Source: Thiobaca trueperi
Lineage (GTDB): Bacteria; Pseudomonadota; Gammaproteobacteria; Chromatiales; Chromatiaceae
Direction: 5' to 3'
Assembly (NCBI RefSeq): GCF_004342175.1
Contig: NZ_SMAO01000009.1
Coordinates: forward strand, 62,001 to 126,000
DNA length: 64,000 nucleotides
Made by a program: the position numbers and the translations under genes. Positions 29,512-41,314 of the stretch are shown piece after piece (within the stretch, counting starts at the first letter, position 1; every line of letters starts with the position of its first letter). Below the pieces are notes generated by a model. The model was not told where the DNA came from, did no database searches, and worked only from the letters and a program-made list of their open reading frames with translations.

Positions 29512-31086
29512 ATGCCCAATATCCACGCCGACCGCATCCTGATCCTCGACTTCGGATCCCAATACACCCAGTTGATCGCCCGGCGCGTGCGCGAGGCCGG
29601 GGTCTACTGCGAGCTTCATTCCTATGACCTGGACGCCGAGGCGATCCGCGCCTTCGCTCCAAGCGGCGTCATCCTCTCCGGCGGCCCGCAATCGGTGCAT
29701 GCGGCCAAGACCCCGCGCGCCGACCCCCTGGTGTTCGATCTGGGCGTCCCGGTGCTCGGGATCTGTTACGGCTTGCAGACCATGGCGGCGCAGCTCGGCG
29801 GCACCGTGATTCCGGCGACCCATCGCGAATATGGCTATGCCCAGGTGCGGGCGCGCGGACACTCGCGTCTGCTGCGCGACATCGAGGATCACACCAGCCC
29901 CGAAGGTCACGGCCTGCTGGATGTCTGGATGAGCCACGGCGACCGGGTGGACGCCCTGCCGCCCGGCTTCAAGGTCATCGCCGAGACCGACAATGCCCCG
30001 CTCGCCGGCATCGCCGACGAGGAGCGCCGCTTCTATGGGGTGCAGTTCCATCCCGAAGTGACCCATACCCGTCAGGGGCAGCGTCTCATCGAACGCTTCG
30101 TTCATGAGATCTGCGGCTGCGGGCGGCTCTGGACCCCGGACAACATCATCGAAGACAGCATCGCCAGGGTGCGTGCCCAGGTCGGCACCGACAGGGTCGT
30201 GCTCGGACTCTCCGGCGGTGTCGATTCGAGCGTGGTTGCCGCGCTGCTGCATCGCGCCATCGGCGATCAGCTCACCTGCGTCTTTGTCGATAACGGTCTG
30301 CTGCGGCTCGGCGAGGGCGATCAGGTGATGAGCACCTTTGCGCGTCACATGGGCGTCAAGGTGATCCGGGTCGATGCGGAGGATCGCTTTCTCGGTCGGC
30401 TCAAGGGCGTGACCGACCCCGAGCAGAAACGCAAGATCATCGGCAATACCTTCGTCGAGATCTTCGACGACGAGGCCGGTAAGCTCGACGACGCCCGCTG
30501 GCTTGCGCAGGGCACCATCTACCCGGATGTGATCGAATCTGCCGGCAGCAAGACCGGCAAGGCCAAGGTCATCAAGTCGCACCACAATGTCGGTGGTCTG
30601 CCGGAAGACATGAATCTCAAGCTGGTCGAACCGCTGCGCGAGCTGTTCAAGGACGAGGTGCGCCGCATCGGCATCGAACTCGGCCTGCCGTCCGAGATGG
30701 TCTACCGTCATCCTTTCCCCGGCCCCGGACTCGGGGTGCGGATCCTGGGCGAGGTGCGCAAGGAAGACGCCGAAACCCTGCGCAAGGCCGATCATATTTT
30801 CATTGAGGAACTGCGCCGTGCCGACCTCTACGATCAGGTCTCGCAGGCATTCGCCGTCTTTCTGCCGGTGCGCTCGGTGGGCGTGGTCGGCGACAACCGG
30901 CTCTATGCGCCGGTCATCGCCCTGCGCGCGGTCGAGACCATCGACTTCATGACCGCCCGCTGGGCGCATCTGCCCTATGACTTTCTCGATCTGGTCTGCC
31001 GGCGCATCGTCAACGAGGTTCCCGGCGTCTCGCGCGTGGTCTACGACATCACCGGCAAGCCGCCGGGCACCATCGAGTGGGAGTGA
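29512..31086 (+). CDS. guaA: GMP synthase (glutamine-hydrolysing)
   Basis: It aminates XMP to GMP with glutamine as nitrogen donor. The class I amidotransferase domain has the Cys in GICYGLQTM and the His/Glu in [11 protein letters not shown]; the ATP pyrophosphatase PP-loop is [15 protein letters not shown]; the C-terminal dimer domain ends PPGTIEWE, the universal GuaA terminus. Length 524 is normal. The methyltransferase gene of the accessory island begins 17 bases after its stop with no visible promoter in between. Confidence 0.97.
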   Translation: MPNIHADRILILDFGSQYTQLIARRVREAGVYCELHSYDLDAEAIRAFAPSGVILSGGPQSVHAAKTPRADPLVFDLGVPVLGICYGLQTMAAQLGGTVIPATHREYGYAQVRARGHSRLLRDIEDHTSPEGHGLLDVWMSHGDRVDALPPGFKVIAETDNAPLAGIADEERRFYGVQFHPEVTHTRQGQRLIERFVHEICGCGRLWTPDNIIEDSIARVRAQVGTDRVVLGLSGGVDSSVVAALLHRAIGDQLTCVFVDNGLLRLGEGDQVMSTFARHMGVKVIRVDAEDRFLGRLKGVTDPEQKRKIIGNTFVEIFDDEAGKLDDARWLAQGTIYPDVIESAGSKTGKAKVIKSHHNVGGLPEDMNLKLVEPLRELFKDEVRRIGIELGLPSEMVYRHPFPGPGLGVRILGEVRKEDAETLRKADHIFIEELRRADLYDQVSQAFAVFLPVRSVGVVGDNRLYAPVIALRAVETIDFMTARWAHLPYDFLDLVCRRIVNEVPGVSRVVYDITGKPPGTIEWE

Positions 31087-31103
31087 TTGGGCGTCTGGCA
31101 CCC

Positions 31104-33881
31104 ATGAACGCCGTCGAAATCGAACAGGCCATCACCGATCTGGCGGCGCAGCCCTTTGACCCTGTGGAGTTCCCTTACGCCTTCCTTGAAGCCTTCGGCA
31201 ACAAGGCGACGACCATCAAACGCCTGCGCGCCGGGGCGTCGAACAAGTCCGATCTGGGCGGCGTGCTCCAGACCAGCAACATCCATATCCTGACCTGCGA
31301 TACCGGGCGGGTGACGCAGACGCTGGCCGTCCTCAAGGCCAGCCCGGCGACGGTGAAGGCCAAAGCCAAATTCATCCTCGCCACCGACGGCACCGACTTC
31401 GAGGCTGAAGACCTGGCGAGCGGCGAAACCGTCGCCTGCGCTTATCCCGACTTCCCGGACCATTTCGGCTTCTTCCTGCCGCTGGCGGGGATCACCACTG
31501 TCCGGCAGATCAGCGAGAACGCCTTCGACATCCGAGCGACCAGCCGCCTCAACCGGCTCTACGTCGAACTTTTGAAGGACAACCCCGAATGGGGCAGGGA
31601 CGAGCGCCGCCACGACATGAATCACTTCATGGCGCGGCTCATCTTCTGCTTCTTCGCCGAGGATACCGGCATCTTTGGCGGCAAGGGCAAGTTCACCGAA
31701 ACCGTTGCACAGATGAGCGCGCGGGATTCGTCCAACACACACGAGGTGATCGGCACGCTGTTCCTGGCCATGAACACCGAGCGCAAGGACCGGGCCGCTG
31801 CCAACATTCCCCGCTGGGCCAGCAGCGACGACTTTCCCTACGTCAACGGCGGTCTGTTCTCCGGCAGCATGGAGGTGCCGCGATTCAGCAAAATCGCCCG
31901 CTCCTACCTGCTGCACGTCGGCGGGCTGGACTGGACCCGGATCAACCCGGACATCTTCGGTTCGATGATCCAGGCCGTCGCCGACGATGAGGAGCGCGGC
32001 GAGCTGGGGATGCACTACACCAGCGTGCCCAACATCCTCAAGGTGCTGAATCCGCTGTTCCTCGACGACCTGCGGGCGAAGCTGGAGGAAGCGGGCGACA
32101 ACTCCCGCATGTTGCTGAACCTGCGCAAGCGCCTGGCGCGGATCCGGGTGTTCGATCCGGCCTGCGGCTCGGGCAATTTCCTGGTCATCGCTTACAAGGC
32201 GATGCGCGAGATCGAGGCCGAGATCAACCGGCGGCGCGGCGAGCCTGACCTCCGTTCGGTCATTCCGCTGACGAATTTTCGCGGGATCGAACTGCGCGAC
32301 TTCCCGGCGGAGATTGCGCGTCTCGCGCTGGTCATCGCCGAGTATCAGTGCGATGTGCTGTACAGGGGCCAGAAGTTGGCGCTGGCCGATTTTCTGCCCC
32401 TGAGCAATGAGAACTGGATTACCTGCGGCAATGCACTGCGGCTGGACTGGTTGAGCATTTGTCCGCCGACCGGGACGGGCGTGAAGTTGCTGGCCGATGA
32501 TCTTTTTCAGACGCCGCTTGATCAGACGGAGATTGATTTCGAGAACGAGGGTGGGGAGACGTATATTTGCGGGAATCCGCCGTATCTTGGGAATACTTGG
32601 CAGTCCGCAGAACAGAAAGCAGAAATCCGCGATGTGGCGAATGGTCGCACGCGCTCTCCCGGATTTCTCGATTATGTGGCGGGTTGGTTCATCAAAGCGG
32701 CGGATTACATCAAGCACGCTGGCGGTTTGGCCGCTTTCGTCAGCACGAACTCCATTTGTCAAGGACAAACCGTTCCGATTCTCTGGCCGATGGTTTACAG
32801 CACCGGCTGCGATATTCTTTTCGCCTACACATCTTTCAAGTGGGCGAATCTTGCAAGCCACAATGCAGGCGTGACCGTCGCGATTGTCGGCATTGGCGCG
32901 CCAAGCAATGGGCTGCGCCATTTGTATGAGCATCAAGACGATGGAAGCGTTGTGCTGCGCGATGGCACATCTATCACGCCATACCTGTCTATGGGTTCGC
33001 CCGTCATCGTTGAAAAACGTAATGCGCCGTTTTCAGAACTGGCCGTTATGGAATTTGGCAACAAACCAAGTGACGGTGGCAACCTGCTATTGAGCCGAGA
33101 TGGTCTGCAATCATTAGGGCTGACAGAGAAACAACGAGAAAAATTCATTCGTCGTATCTACGGCTCGCAGGACTTCATCAATGGCGGCGCGCGCTTTTGC
33201 ATCTGGATTGAAGACAGACATTTGTCAGAAGCGCAGAAGATTCAAGTATTAAGTGAACGTATTGAGGCAGTTCGTGCCTTGCGCTTGGCAAGTCCCGACA
33301 AGGGTGCAAGAACCATTCTTGCCAAACGTCCCCATCAGCTCAAACTAATGCGAATTGGCAACACGCACACGATCATCGTGCCAAGCGTTTCCTCGGAGCG
33401 CCGTCCATACTTGCCAGTCGGTATCGTTGATGAGCGAACCACGCTCACTAACCTTGTATTTGGTCTCTACGACGCCCCGCTCTGGAACCTCGCCCTCATC
33501 GCCTCACGCCTGCATCTGGTCTGGATCGCCACCGTCTGCGGCAAGCTGAAAACGGATTTCCGCTACTCCAACACCCTCGGCTGGAACACCTTCCCCGTCC
33601 CGACCCTGACCGAAAAGAACACGACCGACCTCACACGCTGCGCCGAAAATATCCTGCTGGCGCGGGAGCATCACTTTCCGGCCACCATCGCCGACCTCTA
33701 CGATCCCGACACCATGCCCGCCGACCTGCGGGCGGCGCATGACCGCAACGACGAAGTCATCGAGCGCATCTACATCGGCCGCTGCTTCAAGAACGACACC
33801 GAGCGGCTGGAAAAGCTGTTCGAGCTTTATACGAAAATGACGGTCAACAAGGGTCAGCAGACGAAGGTATCGAAGCGATGA
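31104..33881 (+). CDS. MmeI-like class I DNA adenine methyltransferase
   Basis: A 925-residue protein. SAM-binding motif I is VFDPACGSGNF near residues 349-359 and the catalytic motif IV is NPPY at 491-494, the N6-adenine type. MHYTSVPNILKVLNPLFLDDL and FGFFLPLAG are segments shared with MmeI-type proteins, which join nuclease, spacer, methyltransferase and target-recognition domains. The N-terminal region lacks an E-x-K pair of the MmeI nuclease type, so it probably only modifies DNA. From about 32530 to 33470 codon use is visibly more AT-rich than in either flank. That part covers the region after motif IV, where target recognition is expected. It is first of the island and 17 bases from guaA. 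Confidence 0.85.
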   Translation: MNAVEIEQAITDLAAQPFDPVEFPYAFLEAFGNKATTIKRLRAGASNKSDLGGVLQTSNIHILTCDTGRVTQTLAVLKASPATVKAKAKFILATDGTDFEAEDLASGETVACAYPDFPDHFGFFLPLAGITTVRQISENAFDIRATSRLNRLYVELLKDNPEWGRDERRHDMNHFMARLIFCFFAEDTGIFGGKGKFTETVAQMSARDSSNTHEVIGTLFLAMNTERKDRAAANIPRWASSDDFPYVNGGLFSGSMEVPRFSKIARSYLLHVGGLDWTRINPDIFGSMIQAVADDEERGELGMHYTSVPNILKVLNPLFLDDLRAKLEEAGDNSRMLLNLRKRLARIRVFDPACGSGNFLVIAYKAMREIEAEINRRRGEPDLRSVIPLTNFRGIELRDFPAEIARLALVIAEYQCDVLYRGQKLALADFLPLSNENWITCGNALRLDWLSICPPTGTGVKLLADDLFQTPLDQTEIDFENEGGETYICGNPPYLGNTWQSAEQKAEIRDVANGRTRSPGFLDYVAGWFIKAADYIKHAGGLAAFVSTNSICQGQTVPILWPMVYSTGCDILFAYTSFKWANLASHNAGVTVAIVGIGAPSNGLRHLYEHQDDGSVVLRDGTSITPYLSMGSPVIVEKRNAPFSELAVMEFGNKPSDGGNLLLSRDGLQSLGLTEKQREKFIRRIYGSQDFINGGARFCIWIEDRHLSEAQKIQVLSERIEAVRALRLASPDKGARTILAKRPHQLKLMRIGNTHTIIVPSVSSERRPYLPVGIVDERTTLTNLVFGLYDAPLWNLALIASRLHLVWIATVCGKLKTDFRYSNTLGWNTFPVPTLTEKNTTDLTRCAENILLAREHHFPATIADLYDPDTMPADLRAAHDRNDEVIERIYIGRCFKNDTERLEKLFELYTKMTVNKGQQTKVSKR

Positions 33882-33921
33882 GCATTGCCGAAATTGGTAA
33901 TCAAAAAGCGAGGAAACCGTC

Positions 33922-34137
33922 ATGATACAAGCCGAACTGATTGCAACCCTGGAGCAACTGCCAACAGCGAAACAAGCCGAGGTGCTCGATTTCGCCAGGT
34001 TTCTTGTGCAGCGGACGCAACTTGACCAGACTGAACCGAAAACCCTTGCCGAATCTTCGTTGGCGCAATGGATCAGGAACCCGCTCGGAGTAAAGGATTT
34101 TCAACCGCTGAGTCGGGAGGACGCGAATGCCCGCTAG
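33922..34137 (+). CDS. DUF2281-family antitoxin
   Basis: A 71-residue protein beginning IQAELIATLEQLPTAKQAEVLDFARFLVQR, the amphipathic helix of DUF2281/VapB-type antitoxins, followed by a polar tail (SLAQWIRNPLGVKDFQPLSRED). It overlaps the PIN toxin gene by 11 bases, the normal antitoxin-toxin order. It sits inside the restriction-like island, after the methyltransferase. Confidence 0.83.
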   Translation: MIQAELIATLEQLPTAKQAEVLDFARFLVQRTQLDQTEPKTLAESSLAQWIRNPLGVKDFQPLSREDANAR

Positions 34138-34549
34138 GCTTTTTATCGATACGAATATCTGGCTCTATGCGCTGATCCCCAATGCCGATGATCCCAATCA
34201 TGCGCTGGCCGCCGAATTTATACTCGGGCTGACTCGGCCAGTGATCAACTCTCAGGTAATACGCGAAGCCAGCAGCAATTTATTGAAGAAGGCCGGTATT
34301 GGTGAGGTTAAGCTGCGCGCCATCATCCAGGATTGGTATCGAGCGTGCGAAGTTCATCCTTCCAATGCCGCGCAGCACATGCTGGCCTCGGAATTGCGGC
34401 AGCGATATGCGTTCAGTTATTGGGACAGCCTGATCGTGGCGGCGGCACTCGATGCGGGATGTACCACGCTCTTCAGCGAAGACATGCAGCATGGGCAGAT
34501 CATCGATGGCCGTCTGACCATCATCAACCCCCTTGTTGGCAGCTCATGA
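34127..34549 (+). CDS. PIN-domain toxin
   Basis: A 140-residue PIN-domain nuclease. The acids are in LFIDTNIWLYAL (Asp8), QVIREASSNLL (Glu), FSYWDSLIVAAAL (Asp) and LFSEDMQHG (Glu/Asp), the complete set. It pairs with the DUF2281 protein upstream. A strong hairpin follows 24 bases after its stop. The pair may stabilise the island or may itself act in defence; sequence alone cannot say. Confidence 0.88.
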   Translation: MPARLFIDTNIWLYALIPNADDPNHALAAEFILGLTRPVINSQVIREASSNLLKKAGIGEVKLRAIIQDWYRACEVHPSNAAQHMLASELRQRYAFSYWDSLIVAAALDAGCTTLFSEDMQHGQIIDGRLTIINPLVGSS

Positions 34550-34572
34550 TCGAGACCGCCGTGCACGCCAGC

Positions 34573-34596
34573 CGGACGGGGCATTCGCCCCGTCCG
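34573..34596 (+). terminator. Strong hairpin after the PIN toxin gene
   Basis: CGGACGGGGC and GCCCCGTCCG form a perfect 10-bp stem with an ATTC loop. No T-run follows. It would separate the methyltransferase/toxin-antitoxin transcript from the helicase/nuclease genes. Confidence 0.6.
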
Positions 34597-34823
34597 AAAT
34601 GGTTTGAACGGTGCCGATCTGCCGCCAAAACGCACGGGACGGCGTGAATACCCCGTCTCGCTTGGAGAAGTTTTGATCGGGTTTTGATTGGCGAGAAGGG
34701 GCTTGATGAGTTCGTTAGTTGAAAAATTTGCAATTTCAGTGGATTGCACTCTGCGCATGACATTTTGTCTTCTTGATCGCGCTTTGATTGGCGCCATCGG
34801 CTGCGACGTTGGCAGAGGTGGAA
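34597..34823 (+). other. AT-richer leader upstream of the helicase gene
   Basis: About 230 bases without a gene and richer in AT than the flanks. TTTTGATCGGGTTTTGATTGGCG near 34675 is echoed by CTTTGATTGGCGCC near 34780. A promoter for the helicase-nuclease-tadA operon is likely here, but I cannot point to a clear -35/-10 pair. Confidence 0.4.
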
Positions 34824-36876
34824 ATGTCTGACCACGTTCATGTTCCTTCCGTCTCCGTCACCTACGCCCGTAACGGCACATCCACCCAAGCCAATGCCCT
34901 GGGGATGCGGCCCATGCAGGAACGGGCCTACGAGAAGCGCGGCGAGCAATACCTGCTCATCAAGTCGCCGCCCGCGTCGGGCAAGAGCCGCGCCCTGATG
35001 TTTGTCGCGCTCGACAAGCTGGCGAACCAGGGCTTGAAGCAGGCCATCATCGTTGTACCGGAGAAATCCATCGGGGCCAGCTTCAACGACGAGCCGCTGT
35101 CCAGTTACGGCTTCTGGTCTGACTGGCAGGTTGCCCCCAAATGGAATCTGTGTAACGCGCCCGGTAACGACAACGGCGGCAAGGTCAAGTCGCTCGGCGT
35201 CTTCCTCGAAGGCGACGACAGGGTGCTGGTCTGCACCCACGCCACCTTCCGCTTCGCGGTCGATGCCTACGGTGTAGAGGCGTTCGACGACCGCCTGATC
35301 GCGGTGGACGAGTTCCACCACGTTTCGGCCAACCCTGACAACAGGCTGGGCGTGCACCTCGGGCAGTTCATCGCGCGGGGCAAGACGCACATCGTCGCCA
35401 TGACGGGCTCTTACTTCCGGGGCGATGCGGAGGCCGTGCTGGCCCCATTGGACGAAGCGAAGTTCGAGACCGTCACCTACACCTATTACGAACAGCTCAA
35501 CGGCTACCAGTGCCTCAAACAACTCGACATCGGCTACTTCTTCTACAGCGGTCCCTACGTCGATGACATCCTTGAGGTGCTGGACCCCGCCGAGAAGACC
35601 ATCATCCACATCCCTAATGTCAATTCGCGCGAGAGCACGAAGGACAAGATGCGGGAGGTAGAGCACCTCATCGAGGCGCTGGGCGAATGGCAGGGCATCG
35701 ACGCCGCAACCGGTTTTCAGCTTGTCAGGCGCCCCGATGGTCAGGTGCTGCGCATCGCCGATCTGGTCGATGACGACGCCGCCAAGCGCGACCGTGTGTC
35801 CGCCGCGCTGAAAGATCCGGCACAGAAGCACAACCGGGACCATGTGGACATCATCATCGCGCTGGGCATGGCGAAGGAGGGCTTCGACTGGATCTGGTGC
35901 GAGCACGCCCTGACCGTCGGCTACCGCGCCAGCCTGACCGAAATTGTCCAGATCATCGGTCGCGCCACCCGCGACGCGCCGGGCAAGACCAGGGCGAGGT
36001 TCACCAACCTGATCGCCGAGCCGGACGCGAGCGAGCAAGCCGTCGCCGAGGCCGTCAACGATACATTGAAGGCCATCGCGGCGAGCCTGTTGATGGAGCA
36101 GGTTCTCGCCCCGCGTTTCGAGTTCAGGCCCAAGAACCCCGACAGCGGCCCGACGCCGGGTTTTGATTATGGCGAGAACGGTTACGATCCGAGTCGGTGC
36201 AATATCGGCGTCAATGAGCAGACAGGCGCATACGAAATCGAGATCAGGGGGCTCGCCGAGCCCAAAAGCAAGGAGGCGGCGCGAATCTGTCAGGAAGACC
36301 TGAACGAGGTGATCGCCAGTTTCGTTCAGGACAAGACCGCCATCGAGCGCGGCCTGTTCGACGAGGAACTGGTGCCCGAGGAACTGACGCAGGTTCGCAT
36401 GGGCAAGATCGTCAAGGACAGGTATCCCGAACTGGACGCCGAGGATCAGGAGGCCGTGCGCCAGCACGCCATCGCCGCCCTCAACCTCACGCAACAGGCC
36501 AAGCGGCTTGTCACCGAAGACGAGGGTGAAGGCAAGGACGCATCGCCCAACACCGCCCTGATCGACGGCGTGCGCCGCCTGGCGATGGATGTGCGTGAGC
36601 TGGACATCGACCTCATTGACCGCATCAACCCCTTCGGCGAAGCCTACGCCATCCTCGCCAGGACCATGAGCGAGGACAGCTTGAAGCAGGTCGCGGCGGC
36701 CATCTCGGCCAAACGCACGAGTCTGACGCCGGATGAGGCGAAGGAACTGGCGGTGCGCGCCGTCCAGTTCAAGAAGGAGCGCGGACGGGTGCCCGCGCTC
36801 GATGCGCAGGATCCGTGGGAGCGGCGCATGGCCGAGGGTGCGGCCGCCTTCATGCGCTACAGGAAGGAGGGGCGCT

Positions 36877-36884
<8 letters not shown>
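34824..36884 (+). CDS. DEAH-box superfamily 2 helicase of the restriction-like island
   Basis: A 686-residue SF2 ATPase. Walker A is PPASGKS near 49-55, motif II is DEFH at 162-165, motif III-like AMTGSY follows, and motif VI is QIIGRATRDAPGK near 376-388. The ATG at 34824 has AGAGGTGG just upstream; an in-frame start at 34788 has none. The C-terminal third has no recognised domain but ends in a small segment resembling the N-terminus of the next protein. The next gene starts inside its last codons (8-base overlap) behind AGGAAGGAGG. It is the likely translocation motor for the nuclease. Confidence 0.87.
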
Positions 36885-38635
<1,751 letters not shown>

Positions 38636-38640
38636 GATAT

Positions 38641-38676
38641 TTAAAACAATCGCTTAAAAATTCTGTCAATCCTGTC
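38641..38676. repeat. R2 repeat copy 4 (half)
   Basis: Only the right arm is present: TTAAAAATTCTGTCAATCCTGTC after an AT-rich start. It provides the last residues and TGA stop of the transporter gene on the minus strand. Confidence 0.75.
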
Positions 38677-39877
38677 TATTCAATCCGGAACCTCGCACCT
38701 CCCGATCCACGATCGCCGCCACCACCAGATCGCCCCAGACATTGATGGCGGTAATGGGATAGTCGAAAAAGCGATCCACGACCAGATAGAGCGCCAGATA
38801 GGTCTGGGGCAGTCCGAGCAGATCCAGCATGAAGGCCATCATGGCGATGCCGCCGCCGGGGATGCCGGCAGTGCCGGCGGAGGAGGCCATGGTCAGCAGG
38901 ACGATGAAGAGCGCCTGCCAGATACTCAGATCGGCGCCGGCCAGTTGGGACATGAAGATCAGCAGGATGGACTGATAGAGCGCCGAGCCGTCCATGTTGA
39001 GCGTCGCGCCCAGCGGCAGGGTGAGACTGGTGACGCGCTCGCTGATTCCCGCCGCTTCAAGCGCTCGTTTGGAGACCGGGTAAGTGGCGTTGCTGGAGGC
39101 GGTCGAGAGCGCGGTCAGCAGCGGTTCGCGGCAGGCCGCGACAAATGGCCAGGGCGAGCGTCCCGCGCGGACGCGGTAGAGCGTTGGCATGACGATTAGG
39201 GCATGCAGGAAAGCGGCAAGCGCCACGGCCCAGACGAAGGGGCGAAGCTGCAAGACCCCCGTCCAATCCATCCCCGCCAGTCCGGTGTAGACCAGCGCCA
39301 TGACGCCGATAGGGGCGAGCTTGAGGACGCCGGCAAGCATTTGCATCACCAGTGCATCCAGCGCCTGCGCGCCGCCGAGAAGGGTCGCGCGATGATCTGC
39401 GGCAAGCCGCCGGGAGGCCAGGGCCGCGATGACCGCGACGAAGACGATGTGCAGCACATTGCCCTCGGCCAGCGAGGCGAAGAGATTGCTCGGAATCAGG
39501 TTGGCGATCATTCGCTCCAGACTGAAAGCCGCCTCGGTCGGCTGCGCTGGCGGCAGATCGAGCAGGCCGGCAGGGATGTCGTGCGAGAGACTCAGACCGA
39601 TGACGGTGCCGAGCGTGGCGGCGACGGCGCTGGTCAGCAGGTAATAGCCCAGTGCCCGCCCGCCGATCTGTCTGAGATCCGTACCCCCGGCCAGCGAGGC
39701 ATAGATGGAGACCAGAATCAGCGGCAGGATCAGCAGCTTGAGTACCGCGAGAAAGATCTGTCCCAGCCAGGCGACATAAGGCGCGCCAGCGGGAAAGAGC
39801 AGCGCCAGCAGGATGCCGAGCAGCAGCCCGATGGGGATGGAATAGAGCCTGTGCATGGGACGGAAGCCAGGGCTCAT
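38666..39877 (-). CDS. DAACS-family dicarboxylate/amino acid:cation symporter
   Basis: A 403-residue inner-membrane symporter of the GltP/DctA family. Family blocks are LPLILVSIYASLAGGTDL, the serine-rich hairpin STASSNATYPVS, the NMDGSALYQSI motif that binds cation, and GIPGGGIAMM. The substrate is probably glutamate, aspartate or a C4-dicarboxylate. The ATG at 39877 overlaps the MurE-like gene stop by four bases. The C-terminal NRQD and stop are contributed by an R2 fragment. Confidence 0.92.
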   Translation of the reverse strand: MSPGFRPMHRLYSIPIGLLLGILLALLFPAGAPYVAWLGQIFLAVLKLLILPLILVSIYASLAGGTDLRQIGGRALGYYLLTSAVAATLGTVIGLSLSHDIPAGLLDLPPAQPTEAAFSLERMIANLIPSNLFASLAEGNVLHIVFVAVIAALASRRLAADHRATLLGGAQALDALVMQMLAGVLKLAPIGVMALVYTGLAGMDWTGVLQLRPFVWAVALAAFLHALIVMPTLYRVRAGRSPWPFVAACREPLLTALSTASSNATYPVSKRALEAAGISERVTSLTLPLGATLNMDGSALYQSILLIFMSQLAGADLSIWQALFIVLLTMASSAGTAGIPGGGIAMMAFMLDLLGLPQTYLALYLVVDRFFDYPITAINVWGDLVVAAIVDREVRGSGLNRQD

Positions 39878-41313
39878 CGCCACCCGAGCCGGCGCAGATT
39901 GCGCTCCACTTCATCCTGATCACTGTAAGGGGTCTTGTGCCCGTTGCGGTCGATATAACGCTCGTGACCCTTGCCGGCGATCAGGGCCACCCAGGGTTCG
40001 TCCGTCGGACGTTCGGCCAGCCAGTCGAACAGACGCGCGATCGCCGCGTGACGCTCGACCACGACCTCATGCCCGGTCGGCGGCATCCCGGTCAGGATGT
40101 CGGCGATGATCTGCTCCGGCTCTTCGGTGCGCGGGTTGTCGGATGTCAGGATGACATGATCCGAGTGGCGCGCGACGGCCGCGCCCATCAGCGGACGTTT
40201 GCCGCGATCACGGTCGCCGCCGCAGCCGAAGAGGGTGATGACGCGGGCGTCGGGAAACCCCTGGCGGATGGCGGTCAGGATGGTCTCCAGCGCGTCCGGG
40301 GTGTGGGCAAAGTCGATGACGAGGGTGTGACGACCGACGACCTGACACTCGAAACGGCCATCGACCGGGCGCAGAGACCGCCAGTCCTCGCGCGCCCCCG
40401 GACCCAGCACGCCATTAGCTAGCGCCACGGCCAGCGCATAATTCTGACGGTTGTGGTCAAGCGCCAGAAAGGGCTTGGCGGCGAACGCCTCCGCGTCTAG
40501 GATCGCCGGCTCCAGTAACTGCACCGGCACCCGCTGCGACGCCTCTTCACGCAGGCGACTGACGACCGCCGGGCTGGTGCAATAGAGTGTGCCGCCGTCC
40601 TGGATCAGATCGAGAATGCGCGACTTGGCGGCGAAATAGGCGGCCTCGTCGTGGTGATAGTCCAGATGATCCTGGGTGAAATTGGTCCAGCCGGCGTTCT
40701 GGAGCGGGATGCCGTGGGTCCGTCCCTGATCCAGGGCGTGACTGCTGATCTCCATCGCCACGATGTCGCATTGATCCTGCCAGACAGAGAGCAGCCGGCG
40801 CAGTTCGATCTGCGGCGGCGAGGTGAAACCCGTTTCCAGCAGCGGCTGGCCGTCGAGAAAAACGCCAAGTGTGCCGATGGAGAGCACCCGCCGTCCCTGA
40901 GCCGACAGCATGGATTCCAGATATTTGACGGTCGTGGTCTTGCCATTGGTGCCGGTGACGCCGATGAATGTCAGCCCACTGGTCTTGAGCGGATAGACCA
41001 GATCGCAGAAGCGTCCGACCACGGATGCCCAGTCGCCCGGACGGGTGACATGGATGCCCCTGCCTGCCAGTTGGTCGAAGCAGTTCAGCGGGCGGTTGGT
41101 GACCAGCACCGCAAAGGCGCTGTCGGCGAAATAACGTCGATAAATCTCAGCGTCGCTCAGGTCATCGTCGAAACGCTGGAAGAAGAGGATCGAACCGGCA
41201 TCGCAGTCGCCAGTGCGCCACTGGATGTTGGTCAGCTCTGGCGTGACGTCTGGCGCTTGCGACCAGACGAAATCGAGGGTTGCGAGCAGTTGGGACAGCG
41301 GGTTGGTGGACAT
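39874..41313 (-). CDS. MurE-like Mur ligase, orphan
   Basis: A 479-residue ATP-dependent Mur ligase. The P-loop is GVTGTNGKTTTVKYLES, EISSHALDQGR follows, FTQDHLDYHHDEAAYFAAKSRIL contains the carbamylated-Lys region, and TSDNPRTEEPEQI has the DNPR motif that in MurE reads diaminopimelate. ALIAGKGHERYI is also MurE-like. The N-terminal domain is divergent and the gene lies outside any dcw cell-wall cluster, between a small secreted protein and a DAACS transporter. Its start is one base after the upstream stop (TGACATG). It may be a second MurE or a ligase for another peptide; the substrate is unknown. Confidence 0.82.
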   Translation of the reverse strand: MSTNPLSQLLATLDFVWSQAPDVTPELTNIQWRTGDCDAGSILFFQRFDDDLSDAEIYRRYFADSAFAVLVTNRPLNCFDQLAGRGIHVTRPGDWASVVGRFCDLVYPLKTSGLTFIGVTGTNGKTTTVKYLESMLSAQGRRVLSIGTLGVFLDGQPLLETGFTSPPQIELRRLLSVWQDQCDIVAMEISSHALDQGRTHGIPLQNAGWTNFTQDHLDYHHDEAAYFAAKSRILDLIQDGGTLYCTSPAVVSRLREEASQRVPVQLLEPAILDAEAFAAKPFLALDHNRQNYALAVALANGVLGPGAREDWRSLRPVDGRFECQVVGRHTLVIDFAHTPDALETILTAIRQGFPDARVITLFGCGGDRDRGKRPLMGAAVARHSDHVILTSDNPRTEEPEQIIADILTGMPPTGHEVVVERHAAIARLFDWLAERPTDEPWVALIAGKGHERYIDRNGHKTPYSDQDEVERNLRRLGWR

Positions 41314-41314
41314 G

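Noticed and set aside
29479-31101. A 540-codon minus-strand frame opposite guaA
   Set aside because: Shadow of guaA, which is complete and conserved.
31041-32936. A 631-codon minus-strand frame opposite the methyltransferase
   Set aside because: No recognisable motif; the plus strand carries the DPACGSG and NPPY motifs in frame.
31104-33881. Methyltransferase considered as PglX of BREX or DrmMI of DISARM
   Set aside because: None of the other BREX genes (brxA, brxB, brxC, pglZ, brxL) or DISARM genes (drmA, drmB, drmC) is present, and the sequence blocks fit MmeI-type proteins better.
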